Shown one piece after another: positions 43,034 to 52,127 of a stretch of DNA of 64,000 nucleotides (within the stretch, counting starts at the first letter, position 1; every line of letters starts with the position of its first letter). This DNA is from Methanobrevibacter sp. YE315 (GTDB lineage Archaea > Methanobacteriota > Methanobacteria > Methanobacteriales > Methanobacteriaceae). The DNA lies in assembly GCF_001548675.1 (NCBI RefSeq), contig NZ_CP010834.1, positions 1,647,501 to 1,711,500 of the forward strand, given 5' to 3'. Below the pieces are notes generated by a model. It was not told the origin of the DNA and did not search any database. It saw nothing but the letters and a program-made list of their open reading frames with translations. Position numbers and translations under genes: made by a program.

Positions 43034-43489
43034 TTATTCCTCCTCGCCAGTTTCTTCAAGAGAATCTACAAATTCGTTAATATCATTTAACATGACATAA
43101 GTTTCATCCTGATTGGTAGGATAATTAAGCTCCAAAACAGGGATGCCTTTTGTTCTAAGCAAAAATATTGATAGTTCATTAGTTCTTGCACAACCGATAC
43201 AACCAAAACCATATGGTGCACCATCAACAAGGATTGCTGCTTCTGCTTCGTCTATAAGAGGGCCAATAATTGCCATTCTACCACGAACACCAGAAGGAAC
43301 CTCAATAGCTGCATATTTAAGTCCTTTAATTGGATCATCTTCTGTAATATTCATTGGAGGAGAATCAATCTCCGGATCTTTAATCTTTTGTCTAATTTGT
43401 TTTTGAAGAACTAAAGGAGTATGACCTTTTCTCTCAAGTAAATCTGCCAATATTAATGAATTTGGAGGATAAATAGCTATTTTAACCAT
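43034..43489 (-). CDS. mmp5: Methanogenesis marker protein 5
   Basis: A 151-residue protein, [20 protein letters not shown], of the methanogenesis marker 5 family. A conserved [15 protein letters not shown] segment holds a cysteine pair that could bind an Fe-S cluster. It sits between mmp6 and mmp15 in a tightly packed operon. The biochemical role is unknown. Confidence 0.83.
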   Translation of the reverse strand: MVKIAIYPPNSLILADLLERKGHTPLVLQKQIRQKIKDPEIDSPPMNITEDDPIKGLKYAAIEVPSGVRGRMAIIGPLIDEAEAAILVDGAPYGFGCIGCARTNELSIFLLRTKGIPVLELNYPTNQDETYVMLNDINEFVDSLEETGEEE

Positions 43490-43497
43490 ATTTTCAC

Positions 43498-43968
43498 CTA
43501 CTCTTTATTTTCTAAACATTCATTCATGATTTTTTTAAATTCGTCAACGCTAACTGGTTTTTTCTCTTCCAATTCGACTTCTTTAGGATTCTCTAAAGCC
43601 TCAGAAACAAAACCAAGTATTCTATATTCCTTTTCCATTTGATGGAAACCTTCTCTAGGACCAAACCTATGACCTCTACATCTCCTAGGGTCACCTGGAG
43701 CAAATCCTCTTTCTTTAGTGAAAATGTGATTTGGATCTAGTTTTCTAATCTCCTCAATAGCTTTGTAAACATGCTCGCTTTTGCCGCTAATCATAGAACC
43801 ATAGCAAGTATTTTTAATGGTAAGCGGTAAGCCAAGCATATGAAACTCACTGACTATTTGCTGTTCACTTACATGAGCTCCCGGCCCAATAAAAATCATA
43901 CGAGTAATTACATCAGGATCCCAATCTTCTTTACCCAAATCAGGACTCATGGTTAGATTCTGTGACAT
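43498..43968 (-). CDS. mmp6: Methanogenesis marker protein 6
   Basis: A 156-residue protein with [20 protein letters not shown] and [13 protein letters not shown], matching methanogenesis marker 6; [16 protein letters not shown] follows. The start at 43968 has GGGAG upstream and overlaps the end of mmp3 by 29 bp, so translation is likely coupled. Function is unknown but always tied to methanogens with MCR. Confidence 0.83.
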   Translation of the reverse strand: MSQNLTMSPDLGKEDWDPDVITRMIFIGPGAHVSEQQIVSEFHMLGLPLTIKNTCYGSMISGKSEHVYKAIEEIRKLDPNHIFTKERGFAPGDPRRCRGHRFGPREGFHQMEKEYRILGFVSEALENPKEVELEEKKPVSVDEFKKIMNECLENKE

Positions 43969-45487
43969 ATACTACAACTCCCTCTTTTAATTTTTCAAGA
44001 TGGTCATAATCAGAAGTGATATCCCCAATAATATTTGTTGCTTCAAAACTTTCAGCAGTTGGTCCAAATTCTGTATTATCCTCAAATCTAATACCAATCA
44101 GACCAGCGCTTTTTGAAGCCATATTTGTAATACCAATTTGACCTCTAATAACATTATCAACTGGGTTATTTTCAGGAATTAAACCTTTAGCTAACTTCTT
44201 ATCCCCTTCAAAAATAACAATGTGCATTCCAGGAACTGCAAAATGAACTTTAATTTTGCCAACAGGATTTTCTAAAAGACCTGATAAAAATTTAAAGTAC
44301 CTTACAGATCTAGGTGCGTTATCGACAAACTTAATTGTACATAACTCCTCTTTCTTAACAGCTTTAGTAATTACATTTCCTTCTTTTAGGATATCAATTG
44401 TATGTTTAGGATTCTGTTCAACGATTATCGCATCATCATCAATCAATCCATCGATGAGATGTTCAACACCAACTGCTGACAACATTTCAGTAGCTTCTTT
44501 TTGAGTTTTATTTAACAACATTAATCTTTGCTGTTCGGATTTTACTGTTACAAAGTCATTTTCTTTTGCAATATCAATTATTTCCATACCGTTGACAATT
44601 CTACCTACAGTAGTGTGATTCGGAGACAATACTCTATTTTCACGATAGATAAACAGTTTTCCAACACCCACACCATCGTTTCTTACGGTTATTGTTCCCC
44701 TAGTCCTTTGAGTGGTGTGTTCTTTTGGCTTATCAATACCCTGCAGGTCATAAAAGCCTATAAATGATTCGCTATCAAAAGAGACTTTAATTCTCCTATC
44801 CTTTACAAGTGAGAATAAGTGTTCAACACAGACAGGTGAACTTTCATCTATTTCAAAGGAAATATAAGTGTACAGCTCATTTCCTTCTTCCAGAACAGTG
44901 CTTAAATCGGATACTGAATAACTGTCTGTTGTTGTGCTTCTTTCGATGATTGGCTCAATGCCCGTAACCTTATCATCATCAGTTAAGTTCTCTAAAGTTT
45001 TCCTACCACCAATGACACGGGCAAAAATACCCTTATTATAAGGAGGCACACTATAAACATTAGTTGTATTCCCTTTAAGCATTATTAAATGAGTAGACTC
45101 ATTACTAAAACTAGACAAACTTAAAACTACATCTCCTTCATAGTATTTGTATTCGTCGGAAGTTGGTTCCAAATCAGTCACTATTGGACCAATAGCGACC
45201 TCAGTAGGAGTAGACCACCTGATGTCCAAATCAATGAATTGACTATATTGATTTTTCCAAACATCAATAAGCGGCTTTGCTTCCTCAGATTCATCTAATT
45301 GGATAATAATGGAACCTTTATTAGTTTTGATTTTATATTTGCTAATATTTTTCTCCAGTTCCTTTTTACCCTTAATTAGACAGACAATACTGCCAGGAGT
45401 ATATGGAGCATCAGTTTCATCAATCACGTCTTGGATTGTTGAAGCATCTGCTACATCCATTTCTTCTCCATTAATTTTAATTAACAT
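43940..45487 (-). CDS. mmp3: Methanogenesis marker protein 3
   Basis: A 515-residue protein of the methanogenesis marker 3 family. An N-terminal ubiquitin/ThiS-like stretch (MLIKINGEEMDVADASTIQD) leads into cyclophilin-like segments (GVGVGKLFIYRENR, VHFAVPGMHIVIFEGDKK). Mmp3 is part of the MCR activation complex in M. maripaludis. It is the first gene of the marker operon and has AGGAGA before the ATG. The operon promoter lies in the AT-rich DNA around 45500-45580. Confidence 0.85.
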   Translation of the reverse strand: MLIKINGEEMDVADASTIQDVIDETDAPYTPGSIVCLIKGKKELEKNISKYKIKTNKGSIIIQLDESEEAKPLIDVWKNQYSQFIDLDIRWSTPTEVAIGPIVTDLEPTSDEYKYYEGDVVLSLSSFSNESTHLIMLKGNTTNVYSVPPYNKGIFARVIGGRKTLENLTDDDKVTGIEPIIERSTTTDSYSVSDLSTVLEEGNELYTYISFEIDESSPVCVEHLFSLVKDRRIKVSFDSESFIGFYDLQGIDKPKEHTTQRTRGTITVRNDGVGVGKLFIYRENRVLSPNHTTVGRIVNGMEIIDIAKENDFVTVKSEQQRLMLLNKTQKEATEMLSAVGVEHLIDGLIDDDAIIVEQNPKHTIDILKEGNVITKAVKKEELCTIKFVDNAPRSVRYFKFLSGLLENPVGKIKVHFAVPGMHIVIFEGDKKLAKGLIPENNPVDNVIRGQIGITNMASKSAGLIGIRFEDNTEFGPTAESFEATNIIGDITSDYDHLEKLKEGVVVYVTESNHES

Positions 45488-45612
45488 ACAATCTCCTAAT
45501 AAGAATTTTTAATATTATATATTTATTAGTTTATTATATATTAAAATTATTTATTTGATTTGGAAAAGATTTATTAACACATACTAATAACAATTAAGTA
45601 ATGGTGAAAATC

Positions 45613-46350
45613 ATGGAATTTAATAAAAAACATATTATTTCTTTACTAATTATTCTGATTATAGGACTTGGAGTGATATCCATAGCCAGTGCATATACAG
45701 GAACCGGCTTTTCACACAACATTCCATTTTCAAAATACCATGATTTGTCCAATTCAGAAATCTTAAACAAATACGAAGATACGGACTGCCATATTGAAAG
45801 ATACGGCGTTTGCACACAAGTTGTTGACGGAGATACAATCTATCTGGATAGTGGTGAAAAAGTACGTTTTGTTGGAGTGAATACACCTGAACGGGGAGTT
45901 GAAGGATATATCGCTTCAAAAAACTTTGTTCAGAAATTCTGCTTAAATAAAAAAATCGGATTGGATGTTGATGATTCAAAACACAGCGACAAATACGGAC
46001 GAACATTGGCTGTCGTTATTGTTGATGGAAAAAACCTAAATGAGATGCTTTTAAAAGAGGGCCTTGCAGAAGTAATGTACATACCTCCAAGCGAATTCTA
46101 TCCATTTAACTGGGCAGGCGATTCAACCCACATCCCAAACTCACATACCACTTATTCAAATACTCAAACCGACAGCGATTCTGGATCCGGCGATTCAGGA
46201 AGTTATATCGGCAACTCCAACTCTGGAAAATTCCATAAGAACACATGCAAATGGGGTCAAAAAACAGCGGAGCACAACAGAGTATACTTTAACAGCAGAA
46301 ATGATGCGATAAGCCAAGGATATCAGCCGTGCAAAGTCTGCAATCCATAA
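45613..46350 (+). CDS. Secreted thermonuclease with C-terminal zinc-type cysteine motif
   Basis: A 245-residue exported nuclease. A signal peptide (MEFNKKHIISLLIILIIGLG) is followed by an SNase domain (about 65-165) with VVDGDTIYLDSGEKVRFVGV, NTPERG and DKYGRTLAVV; the calcium and catalytic residues D, R and E can be placed. A Ser/Asp/Gly linker leads to GKFHKNTCKWGQ...CKVCNP, an Ada-like metal-binding tail. It probably degrades extracellular DNA or RNA. The second ATG (45613) is preferred because GGTGAAAA lies correctly before it. Confidence 0.85.
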   Translation: MEFNKKHIISLLIILIIGLGVISIASAYTGTGFSHNIPFSKYHDLSNSEILNKYEDTDCHIERYGVCTQVVDGDTIYLDSGEKVRFVGVNTPERGVEGYIASKNFVQKFCLNKKIGLDVDDSKHSDKYGRTLAVVIVDGKNLNEMLLKEGLAEVMYIPPSEFYPFNWAGDSTHIPNSHTTYSNTQTDSDSGSGDSGSYIGNSNSGKFHKNTCKWGQKTAEHNRVYFNSRNDAISQGYQPCKVCNP

Positions 46351-46417
46351 AATAAGATTCATCAAATAAATTTTTTAAAAAAAAAGTAAATAAAAAAAGA
46401 TAGGTAGGGGAAGTTAC

Positions 46418-46882
46418 CTATCTTCTTTTGAGAGAGCATGCTCCTAAGACTGCGGATACTGCTAATAATGCTAAGATTGGGTTTCCAGTAGCGTGTTGGT
46501 GGACTGGACTGTGTTGTACAGTTGCATTAACAGTTTTGTGGGTTGTGTTATGAGATACGTTTCCCATGTATGGGTGGCGTTCATCGTGATTTGCATCAGG
46601 TGGGATGATGTATCTTGCAGGAGCTGATTCGTTTTTGTATGGGTGTTGTTCGTCATGATTTGCATCAGGTGGGATGATGAATTTATCATGGGTGGAGTTT
46701 GTTCCGTTCATAAGGTCAGTTGTGTTTGTTGTGTTTGTTACGTTGTTGAGATTGTTTGCGCTTATTACTATTTTGTCGTTTCCGATTGTTTGTCCAGCAT
46801 GGTCAGCTGCACATACAGCACCTGCTGAGATAAGTACTAAAAATATTGCCATTATTGATAGAATTTTGCTGTTGAATTTCAT
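46418..46882 (-). CDS. Small His-rich secreted/surface-anchored protein
   Basis: A 154-residue exported protein. The signal peptide MKFNSKILSIMAIFLVLISA ends near VCAAD. Two copies of a 14-residue unit, IIPPDANHDEQHPY and IIPPDANHDERHPY (about 70-105), are followed by an Asn/Thr/His-rich stretch and a C-terminal hydrophobic helix GNPILALLAVSAVLGACSLK ending RR, the form of an archaeal surface anchor. The histidine/aspartate units could bind metal. GGAGGAAT precedes the ATG. Its promoter has palindrome copy 3. Confidence 0.72.
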   Translation of the reverse strand: MKFNSKILSIMAIFLVLISAGAVCAADHAGQTIGNDKIVISANNLNNVTNTTNTTDLMNGTNSTHDKFIIPPDANHDEQHPYKNESAPARYIIPPDANHDERHPYMGNVSHNTTHKTVNATVQHSPVHQHATGNPILALLAVSAVLGACSLKRR

Positions 46883-46949
46883 TTTGATTCCTCCGAATTT
46901 TTTGGATACAGGGAAATTAACTGTCCTCGTACAGTTTAATTATATAAAA

Positions 46950-46993
46950 ACAGTAGTATATAAAGTTTTTCGAGTGTAAGTGCCCACTTGCAC
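46950..46993 (-). promoter_or_regulatory. Palindrome-BRE-TATA promoter, copy 3
   Basis: Plus-strand GTGTAAGTGCCCACTTGCAC (46974-46993) adjoins, on the minus strand, TCGAAAAAC (BRE) and TTTATATACTAC (TATA, about 46952-46964). The unit matches copies at 37055 and 40073 in sequence and spacing. The leader to the ATG at 46882 is about 50 nt. Confidence 0.72.
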
Positions 46994-47345
46994 CTATAAA
47001 CACAAAAATACCAAAAATAAGCAAGTTAAATAAAAAAATAAAAAATATAAAAGAATTATTTGATAATTAAGGTGTTTTTAAAATAGTTTAATGATAAAAA
47101 TTATATAAAATTCTTATCGTTATTGCACACCATTATAAAAAAAATTAAATTAAATCCCTATTCTCCACAGGACAAGTGAAAATTCAGGTAGTTTTCAAAA
47201 ATAATTTATTTAGGTTATATGGAAAAATATTGTTTTGAAATTATATTTTCAGCAAAAATCATAAGGTTTCAAAAGACTATACCTTACCATCAACCTAAGC
47301 ACGTTTAAACAAGTAATCAATCCAAAAAACAAATCGAACTTTAAT
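46994..47345. other. Intergenic DNA, no gene seen
   Basis: About 350 AT-rich bases between the palindrome promoter and the stop of the mmp2-like gene. No ribosome binding site with a sensible reading frame, tRNA or strong repeat was found. Confidence 0.4.
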
Positions 47346-48320
47346 TTATCTAAAGATAAATACCGGATTTCTGTCTTGATTGAATACTTCCGCCTGTTCA
47401 TCTTTATAATTTAATAAAAGTGAATTGGAATCTGTTACCTCTCCGACAACATTGGCCTCAATTGAATATCTTGAAAGGTATTCCTTAATGTAATCACAGT
47501 ATTCTTCTGAAGCTGTGAAAACAAAACCTGAGCCCGGATAAGATCTAAGCCAATCAACCCATTCAACATTTTCATTTCTTGGAATATCCTCAAGATTAAC
47601 TACCGCACCTTTGTTAGATGTTTCAAGCAGCATTTCCAATGTTCCTAAAATTCCCGGATTTGAAATGTCCTTTCCGGATTTTATATAATCATGTTCTGCA
47701 AGGTATTGGACTGCAGTAATCTGGTCGCGTACGATTTGTGCATCTTTATCATATGTTGTATCCCAATTCAGGCTGAACATCTCATGAGGTTTTCCATCCA
47801 AATCAATAGCTACAATGACTTTGTCTCCAACTTCCGCCCCGAAGCTAGTTATGATTTTGTCCTTTTGGGCTATTCCAACAATGGCCACACCCAAAGAATC
47901 GACTTCAGCATCCGGATGCAGATGTCCCCCAACCATCGGAACGCCGAATTTCAAACATCCGTCTTTGATTCCGTTTAATAAATCTTCATAAATATCGTCA
48001 TTGCTTATTGACATTATATTTACCATTGCTAATGGTTTTCCACCCATTGCCGCAATATCATTTACATTTACAAGAACAGAGCAGTATCCTGCCCAGTAAG
48101 GGTTTACATTCATGATGTCTCCCCAGATTCCATCTGCGGCGATAAGCATTACCTGATTATTTCCAATGTCAATAGCTGAAGCATCATCACCAATGTCTAT
48201 GACGACATTGCCTGAAACATTATATGATTCCTTTAAAAGGGAAATCACATTGTCAATGGAGCTTTTGCGTGATACTCCTTTAAATTCCTGAATTTCACGA
48301 ACAAGATTTTTAAAATCCAA
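47346..48320 (-). CDS. mmp2: PurM/AIR synthase-like protein, methanogenesis marker 2
   Basis: A 324-residue PurM-fold ATP-binding protein, with [20 protein letters not shown] near the N-terminus, [20 protein letters not shown] and [18 protein letters not shown]. Length and motifs fit methanogenesis marker 2, an AIR synthase relative (also near HypE/SelD). Its reaction is unknown. It is cotranscribed with DUF2117 and nob1. SelD is disfavoured because no Cys/Sec catalytic start motif is visible. Confidence 0.75.
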   Translation of the reverse strand: MDFKNLVREIQEFKGVSRKSSIDNVISLLKESYNVSGNVVIDIGDDASAIDIGNNQVMLIAADGIWGDIMNVNPYWAGYCSVLVNVNDIAAMGGKPLAMVNIMSISNDDIYEDLLNGIKDGCLKFGVPMVGGHLHPDAEVDSLGVAIVGIAQKDKIITSFGAEVGDKVIVAIDLDGKPHEMFSLNWDTTYDKDAQIVRDQITAVQYLAEHDYIKSGKDISNPGILGTLEMLLETSNKGAVVNLEDIPRNENVEWVDWLRSYPGSGFVFTASEEYCDYIKEYLSRYSIEANVVGEVTDSNSLLLNYKDEQAEVFNQDRNPVFIFR

Positions 48321-48336
48321 AGATTACACATCCCAC

Positions 48337-49452
48337 TTATTCAATATAACTAATTTTGTATTTGCAATTAATATTATTTATTATTTCAACAATTTTGTCT
48401 TTAACTTCATCGATGTTTGAGTAACTGCATGATTCCCGTTTGCCCTCAAAGATTATTCTTTTAATATCTTGGCCAACGATGTCATCAAAACCGCTTTCAA
48501 CCTCAAAGATGATAGAATTTTTAACCTTAAATCCATCTTCAACGACCTTGTCCAAATCCCCATCAGTTATTCCAATTATAGGTATATCAAATCTGTATAG
48601 AATGTCTGAAGATATTAGAGTTGTATCATCGCCAACAGTGATTACCACACTAGAATCTCTAAATCTGTAGACGTCTTCACCGGCATGATCCAAAAATGTA
48701 ATTTTAAAATCACGTGGCTTATCGGTTGAAATAACCCTTGGTGTGACTTTGGATTTCCTTAAAAGACCAGTTTTAATAATTGCCGAATCAAGATCAACAT
48801 CACCTAGCTTTTCAAGGCCATGAACCTTAAGTTCACCGCCAACAATATCAACAATGCGATTGTCCTTTGCAATTAAGGTGAGCCTGTCCGAATTTGTTTT
48901 TCCGATGACAACACTGTTAACCATTATATTCTCACCAGGACTTACGCCATGAACAATTCTTTGATTGAAGCCAGGATTATCCTGCCTTATATGATTATCA
49001 TATACCTCTTCAGGTGTGACAATGGCTAGATTCAATTTTTGAGACAATTCCTTAACTATTTTCGAATCATTATTCCAAGGAATGATGCTGCCGTCTTCCT
49101 CACCTGGCCTTTCTATTTGGATTACTGGAATGTCATTGTCAGTTATCTTTTCAGCATAATGATTATACACCTTATAACCGAACACTTGGCCAGTAACATC
49201 GGATTTTCCATAATTCAAAAGAAAAATCATATCAACATTATCATCATGAAATATTTTCAGGGAATCACTTGGAACCAGTTTCTTTGAAATGTCAATTACA
49301 TTTTCTAGACTTGCATCAATGACAGCAGTTCTTCCCATTGTTCCCCCAAGCCTGACTGAGACATCACCATACTCTTTAAGCAATTCGATTAACTTTAACG
49401 CATATCCTGAGTCAATAATGTTTGGACCATGAACTACAATACCAATCCTCAT
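48337..49452 (-). CDS. DUF2117 family archaeal protein
   Basis: A 371-residue soluble protein, MRIGIVVHGPNIIDSGYALK, with GGTMGRTAVIDASLENVID and a C-terminal domain of GLLRKSKVTPRVIS...SDILYRFDIPIIGITDGDLD. The pattern matches my recollection of DUF2117, a methanogen-linked family; the N-terminus looks Toprim/Rossmann-like. The ATG overlaps the nob1 stop by 4 bp (ATGA). Function unknown. Confidence 0.7.
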   Translation of the reverse strand: MRIGIVVHGPNIIDSGYALKLIELLKEYGDVSVRLGGTMGRTAVIDASLENVIDISKKLVPSDSLKIFHDDNVDMIFLLNYGKSDVTGQVFGYKVYNHYAEKITDNDIPVIQIERPGEEDGSIIPWNNDSKIVKELSQKLNLAIVTPEEVYDNHIRQDNPGFNQRIVHGVSPGENIMVNSVVIGKTNSDRLTLIAKDNRIVDIVGGELKVHGLEKLGDVDLDSAIIKTGLLRKSKVTPRVISTDKPRDFKITFLDHAGEDVYRFRDSSVVITVGDDTTLISSDILYRFDIPIIGITDGDLDKVVEDGFKVKNSIIFEVESGFDDIVGQDIKRIIFEGKRESCSYSNIDEVKDKIVEIINNINCKYKISYIE

Positions 49453-49961
49453 CTGTTCACCCTGATTCTCTTTTTAAATATTTTAGATCCACAAATTTCA
49501 CAATCATCAAAGGGATAGTCCTCATCAAATTCCTTTTTGCAACCCTCACAAACCTTTTTCCAGTTGTAAATCTCTTTGATGCCGTCGGTTATAATTCCTG
49601 AATATGGAATTTCCATGATTTTTAAAGTATTTTGAATAGTGTAATCGTCACTGATTACCTTAACGTTTTTACCTTCCTGTTTGAACATGTAGGCAAGTGA
49701 AATCAGTTTTTTGTCAGGCAATGATAACCTTAAAATATCACCAGAATCAGATATAATATCATTGACACAAGTTATATACTTTGATGGTACTTCTTGTATG
49801 ACCAGTTTGCCGTCTTCAAGGGCCATGTCAAAAACCAGCCTGGATTCAAAATCCTTGATTTCAGCGGTGATTTCGGGAACTGTGAAATTATTATATGAAT
49901 TTAATTTAAATCCATTAATAAACGCTGATGCATCCAATACATAACAAATTTCCATATTCAT
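49449..49961 (-). CDS. nob1: Endoribonuclease Nob1
   Basis: A 170-residue PIN-domain ribonuclease with a zinc ribbon. The acidic site is spread over YVLDASAFING, the TAEIKDFESR region and VISDDYTIQN. The C-terminal CEGCKKEF...CEICGSKIF binds zinc. Nob1 cleaves the 3' end of 16S rRNA precursor in 30S maturation. No ribosome binding site is seen; an alternative start two codons later is equally possible. Confidence 0.88.
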   Translation of the reverse strand: MNMEICYVLDASAFINGFKLNSYNNFTVPEITAEIKDFESRLVFDMALEDGKLVIQEVPSKYITCVNDIISDSGDILRLSLPDKKLISLAYMFKQEGKNVKVISDDYTIQNTLKIMEIPYSGIITDGIKEIYNWKKVCEGCKKEFDEDYPFDDCEICGSKIFKKRIRVNR

Positions 49962-50139
49962 ATATTAATTTTATAAACTAATAAATTTTAGTTATTTTTT
50001 TATCTGGGTAAAATATGGAAAAACTCTTGGATATTTACTGAATAACTTTGAAAGAGATTTAGAACAGATATTGGCAAGATTTGGGACATATTTGGAAAAA
50101 TCTATTTAAATTTAGTTGAAATAATCTGATATTATACAA

Positions 50140-50173
50140 AATTCATTGAAAAATTTAATATTTTTGATGAATT
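50140..50173. promoter_or_regulatory. Inverted repeat at the promoter of the first regulator pair
   Basis: AATTCAT-TG-AAAAAT (50140-50154) is mirrored by ATTTTT-G-ATGAATT (50160-50173), giving two 13-base arms around a short AT spacer. It sits just downstream of a TATA-like ATATTATAC (about 50128-50137), where RNA polymerase would start, and 24 nt before the ATG at 50197. Autorepression by the encoded regulators is a reasonable guess. Confidence 0.45.
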
Positions 50174-50196
50174 AAAAAAATGGAGGAAGCTGAAAA

Positions 50197-50988
50197 ATGA
50201 ATATTCATACTGAATTTAATAAGGATATCAAATTTCTTGCAAAATCAGAAATTAGACTAAAAATTCTAAGTGAACTGAACAATCACCCAAACAATGTGCG
50301 AGGAATAGTGAAAAATACGAAAATCACATATAGTTCCGTATCAAGCAACATCAGCAAATTAGAGCAGAACAACCACATTAAAAAGATTAAAAACAAGTAC
50401 TACATCAATCCAATGAGCGAGATTTACTTTAAAACACTGATGGATTTTAAAAACAGTGCTGATTTGATAAGTGATTACGAATCATTTTGGGGAAAGCACA
50501 ACATTAATCAGTTGAACATCGAATCAATAAACAACATCAATGATTTGAAAGATTCAAAACTAATTGAAACAACACCGATTGACATATACAAAACCCACAA
50601 TACCATTAAAAAACAATTGATTGAAACAAACTCCCTAAAAGCGATATTTCCATATATGCACCCAGACTATCCACAATTGATTGAAAATATCCTAAAAAAT
50701 GAGGGGCATGTGGAATTAATAATGCCAAAAGACATTTACCGGGCCATAATGACACATATTACCCGACAAGTGAGAAGAGACGCCCTAAGGCAAAACAGAC
50801 TGGAAGTGGATATTGTTAAAAAAAATCCGCAATTGTATCTGACCATTTGTGATGAATCGATGAGCCTGGGCCTATTTAAAAATGACGGCAGCTTTGATCA
50901 AAATAGGATTCTAATTTCAGACAATGAAAAATCTCAGGATTGGGCCTTGAATTTATTTGAAGACATAAAAAACGAGGTGACAGAATGA
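50197..50988 (+). CDS. Winged-helix regulator with FilR1 domain, type A (pair 1)
   Basis: A 263-residue transcription factor. The winged helix (about 15-85) shows KSEIRLKILSELNNHPNNVR and SSVSSNISKLEQNNHIKK. A FilR1/DUF1724 effector domain (about 95-260) follows, with LKAIFPYMHPDYPQLIEN and MSLGLFKNDGSFDQ. Such proteins are common methanogen regulators with unknown ligands. It matches the protein at 59965-60783 better than its own partner. GGAGG precedes the ATG. Its stop overlaps the type B start (ATGA). Confidence 0.82.
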   Translation: MNIHTEFNKDIKFLAKSEIRLKILSELNNHPNNVRGIVKNTKITYSSVSSNISKLEQNNHIKKIKNKYYINPMSEIYFKTLMDFKNSADLISDYESFWGKHNINQLNIESINNINDLKDSKLIETTPIDIYKTHNTIKKQLIETNSLKAIFPYMHPDYPQLIENILKNEGHVELIMPKDIYRAIMTHITRQVRRDALRQNRLEVDIVKKNPQLYLTICDESMSLGLFKNDGSFDQNRILISDNEKSQDWALNLFEDIKNEVTE

Positions 50989-51776
50989 CTAATCTAGAGA
51001 CCCGAAATGAATTAAACAAAGAATATAAACATGTGAAGTACATTTTAACCTCTGAAATGAGAACCAAATTATTATTAACGCTTTATGAGAATTCAAAAAA
51101 TTTAGAAAAACTGCGAAATGAACTGAAAAAACCATCAGCAACAATATTGCATGGACTTAAAGAACTGGAAAACATAAATCTAGTTAAAAAAGTTCAAAAA
51201 TATTACGAATTGACTTCCAATGGATATCTGCTAACTACAAACCTGATAAAACTGATAGAAAACTGGAATTCTATTAACAAAAGTAAAATGTTCTGGAACA
51301 ACCATGATTTATCGGATATACCTGAAGAAATGTTAAAAAACATCTATCTTTTAAAGGATGCAACATATGTTAATTCAACCACAAGCGATTTGTCTAATGC
51401 ATTTAACAAGTACATTGAATTGATTTCAGATGCATCGAAATTAAGGATAATTCTTCCCATATATTCCGAAAACCATTTCGAACACATAATCGGATTGCTA
51501 AATGAAAACACGTTGAAAAGTTTGGAATTAATCATCAGTGAAGAAATTCTGCATTCAATCAAAAACAATGCAACATTCAACAAATCATTGTTAAAAAACA
51601 AAAAGGTAACTGTCAGGTCCATTAAAAAGAACATAAAAATATTTTTAACATATTCTGATGATTTTATGTCATTGACCCTGTTTTTTAAGGATGGGCACTA
51701 CGATGACTCTCAAATATTAATTGCCAGAGATGAAAATGCTCTAAAATGGGCATTTAATCTATATTCAAATATTTGA
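50985..51776 (+). CDS. Winged-helix regulator with FilR1 domain, type B (pair 1)
   Basis: A 263-residue protein with the same architecture as its neighbour. The winged helix is LTSEMRTKLLLTLYENSKNL and ILHGLKELENINLVKK; the effector domain has LRIILPIYSENHFEHII and MSLTLFFKDGHYDDSQILIA. It corresponds to the protein at 59198-59968. The 4-bp start/stop overlap with type A implies equal, coupled expression, as expected for a heteromeric regulator. Confidence 0.82.
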   Translation: MTNLETRNELNKEYKHVKYILTSEMRTKLLLTLYENSKNLEKLRNELKKPSATILHGLKELENINLVKKVQKYYELTSNGYLLTTNLIKLIENWNSINKSKMFWNNHDLSDIPEEMLKNIYLLKDATYVNSTTSDLSNAFNKYIELISDASKLRIILPIYSENHFEHIIGLLNENTLKSLELIISEEILHSIKNNATFNKSLLKNKKVTVRSIKKNIKIFLTYSDDFMSLTLFFKDGHYDDSQILIARDENALKWAFNLYSNI

Positions 51777-51789
51777 GGATGAAATTAAT

Positions 51790-52113
51790 ATGAAGACTAT
51801 AACGACCAAAAATATGGGCATATGGAAAATAAAAAATAAGGAACTAATTAATTTGATAGTTGGTAGAAAAGGCGGCAAAACTACAACAAAAATAATTGAT
51901 CAAATTCTCACTAAACCATATAATATTAACCAATTGTCAAATATGTTGAACTTAGATTACAAAACAATAACATACCACATTGAAATAATCTACGAACACA
52001 AATATGTGGAAAAGGAGGAGTTTAAAAATTGTACACTATACTATCCAAGTAAAAAATTATTTAATTGTTTAGACGAATATAAATTAATTAAAGAATTTAT
52101 TGAAAACGAATAG
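51790..52113 (+). CDS. Small winged-helix regulator
   Basis: A 107-residue winged-helix protein. After a short N-terminal arm, LIVGRKGGKTTTKIIDQILT and INQLSNMLNLDYKTITYHIE form the HTH, followed by a wing (YEHKYVEKEEFKNCTLYYPS). It resembles ArsR/MarR-like single-domain archaeal regulators. It begins 14 bp after the type B regulator in the same direction, so three DNA-binding proteins share one transcript. Confidence 0.78.
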   Translation: MKTITTKNMGIWKIKNKELINLIVGRKGGKTTTKIIDQILTKPYNINQLSNMLNLDYKTITYHIEIIYEHKYVEKEEFKNCTLYYPSKKLFNCLDEYKLIKEFIENE

Positions 52114-52127
52114 ACAAGGTAGAAAAA

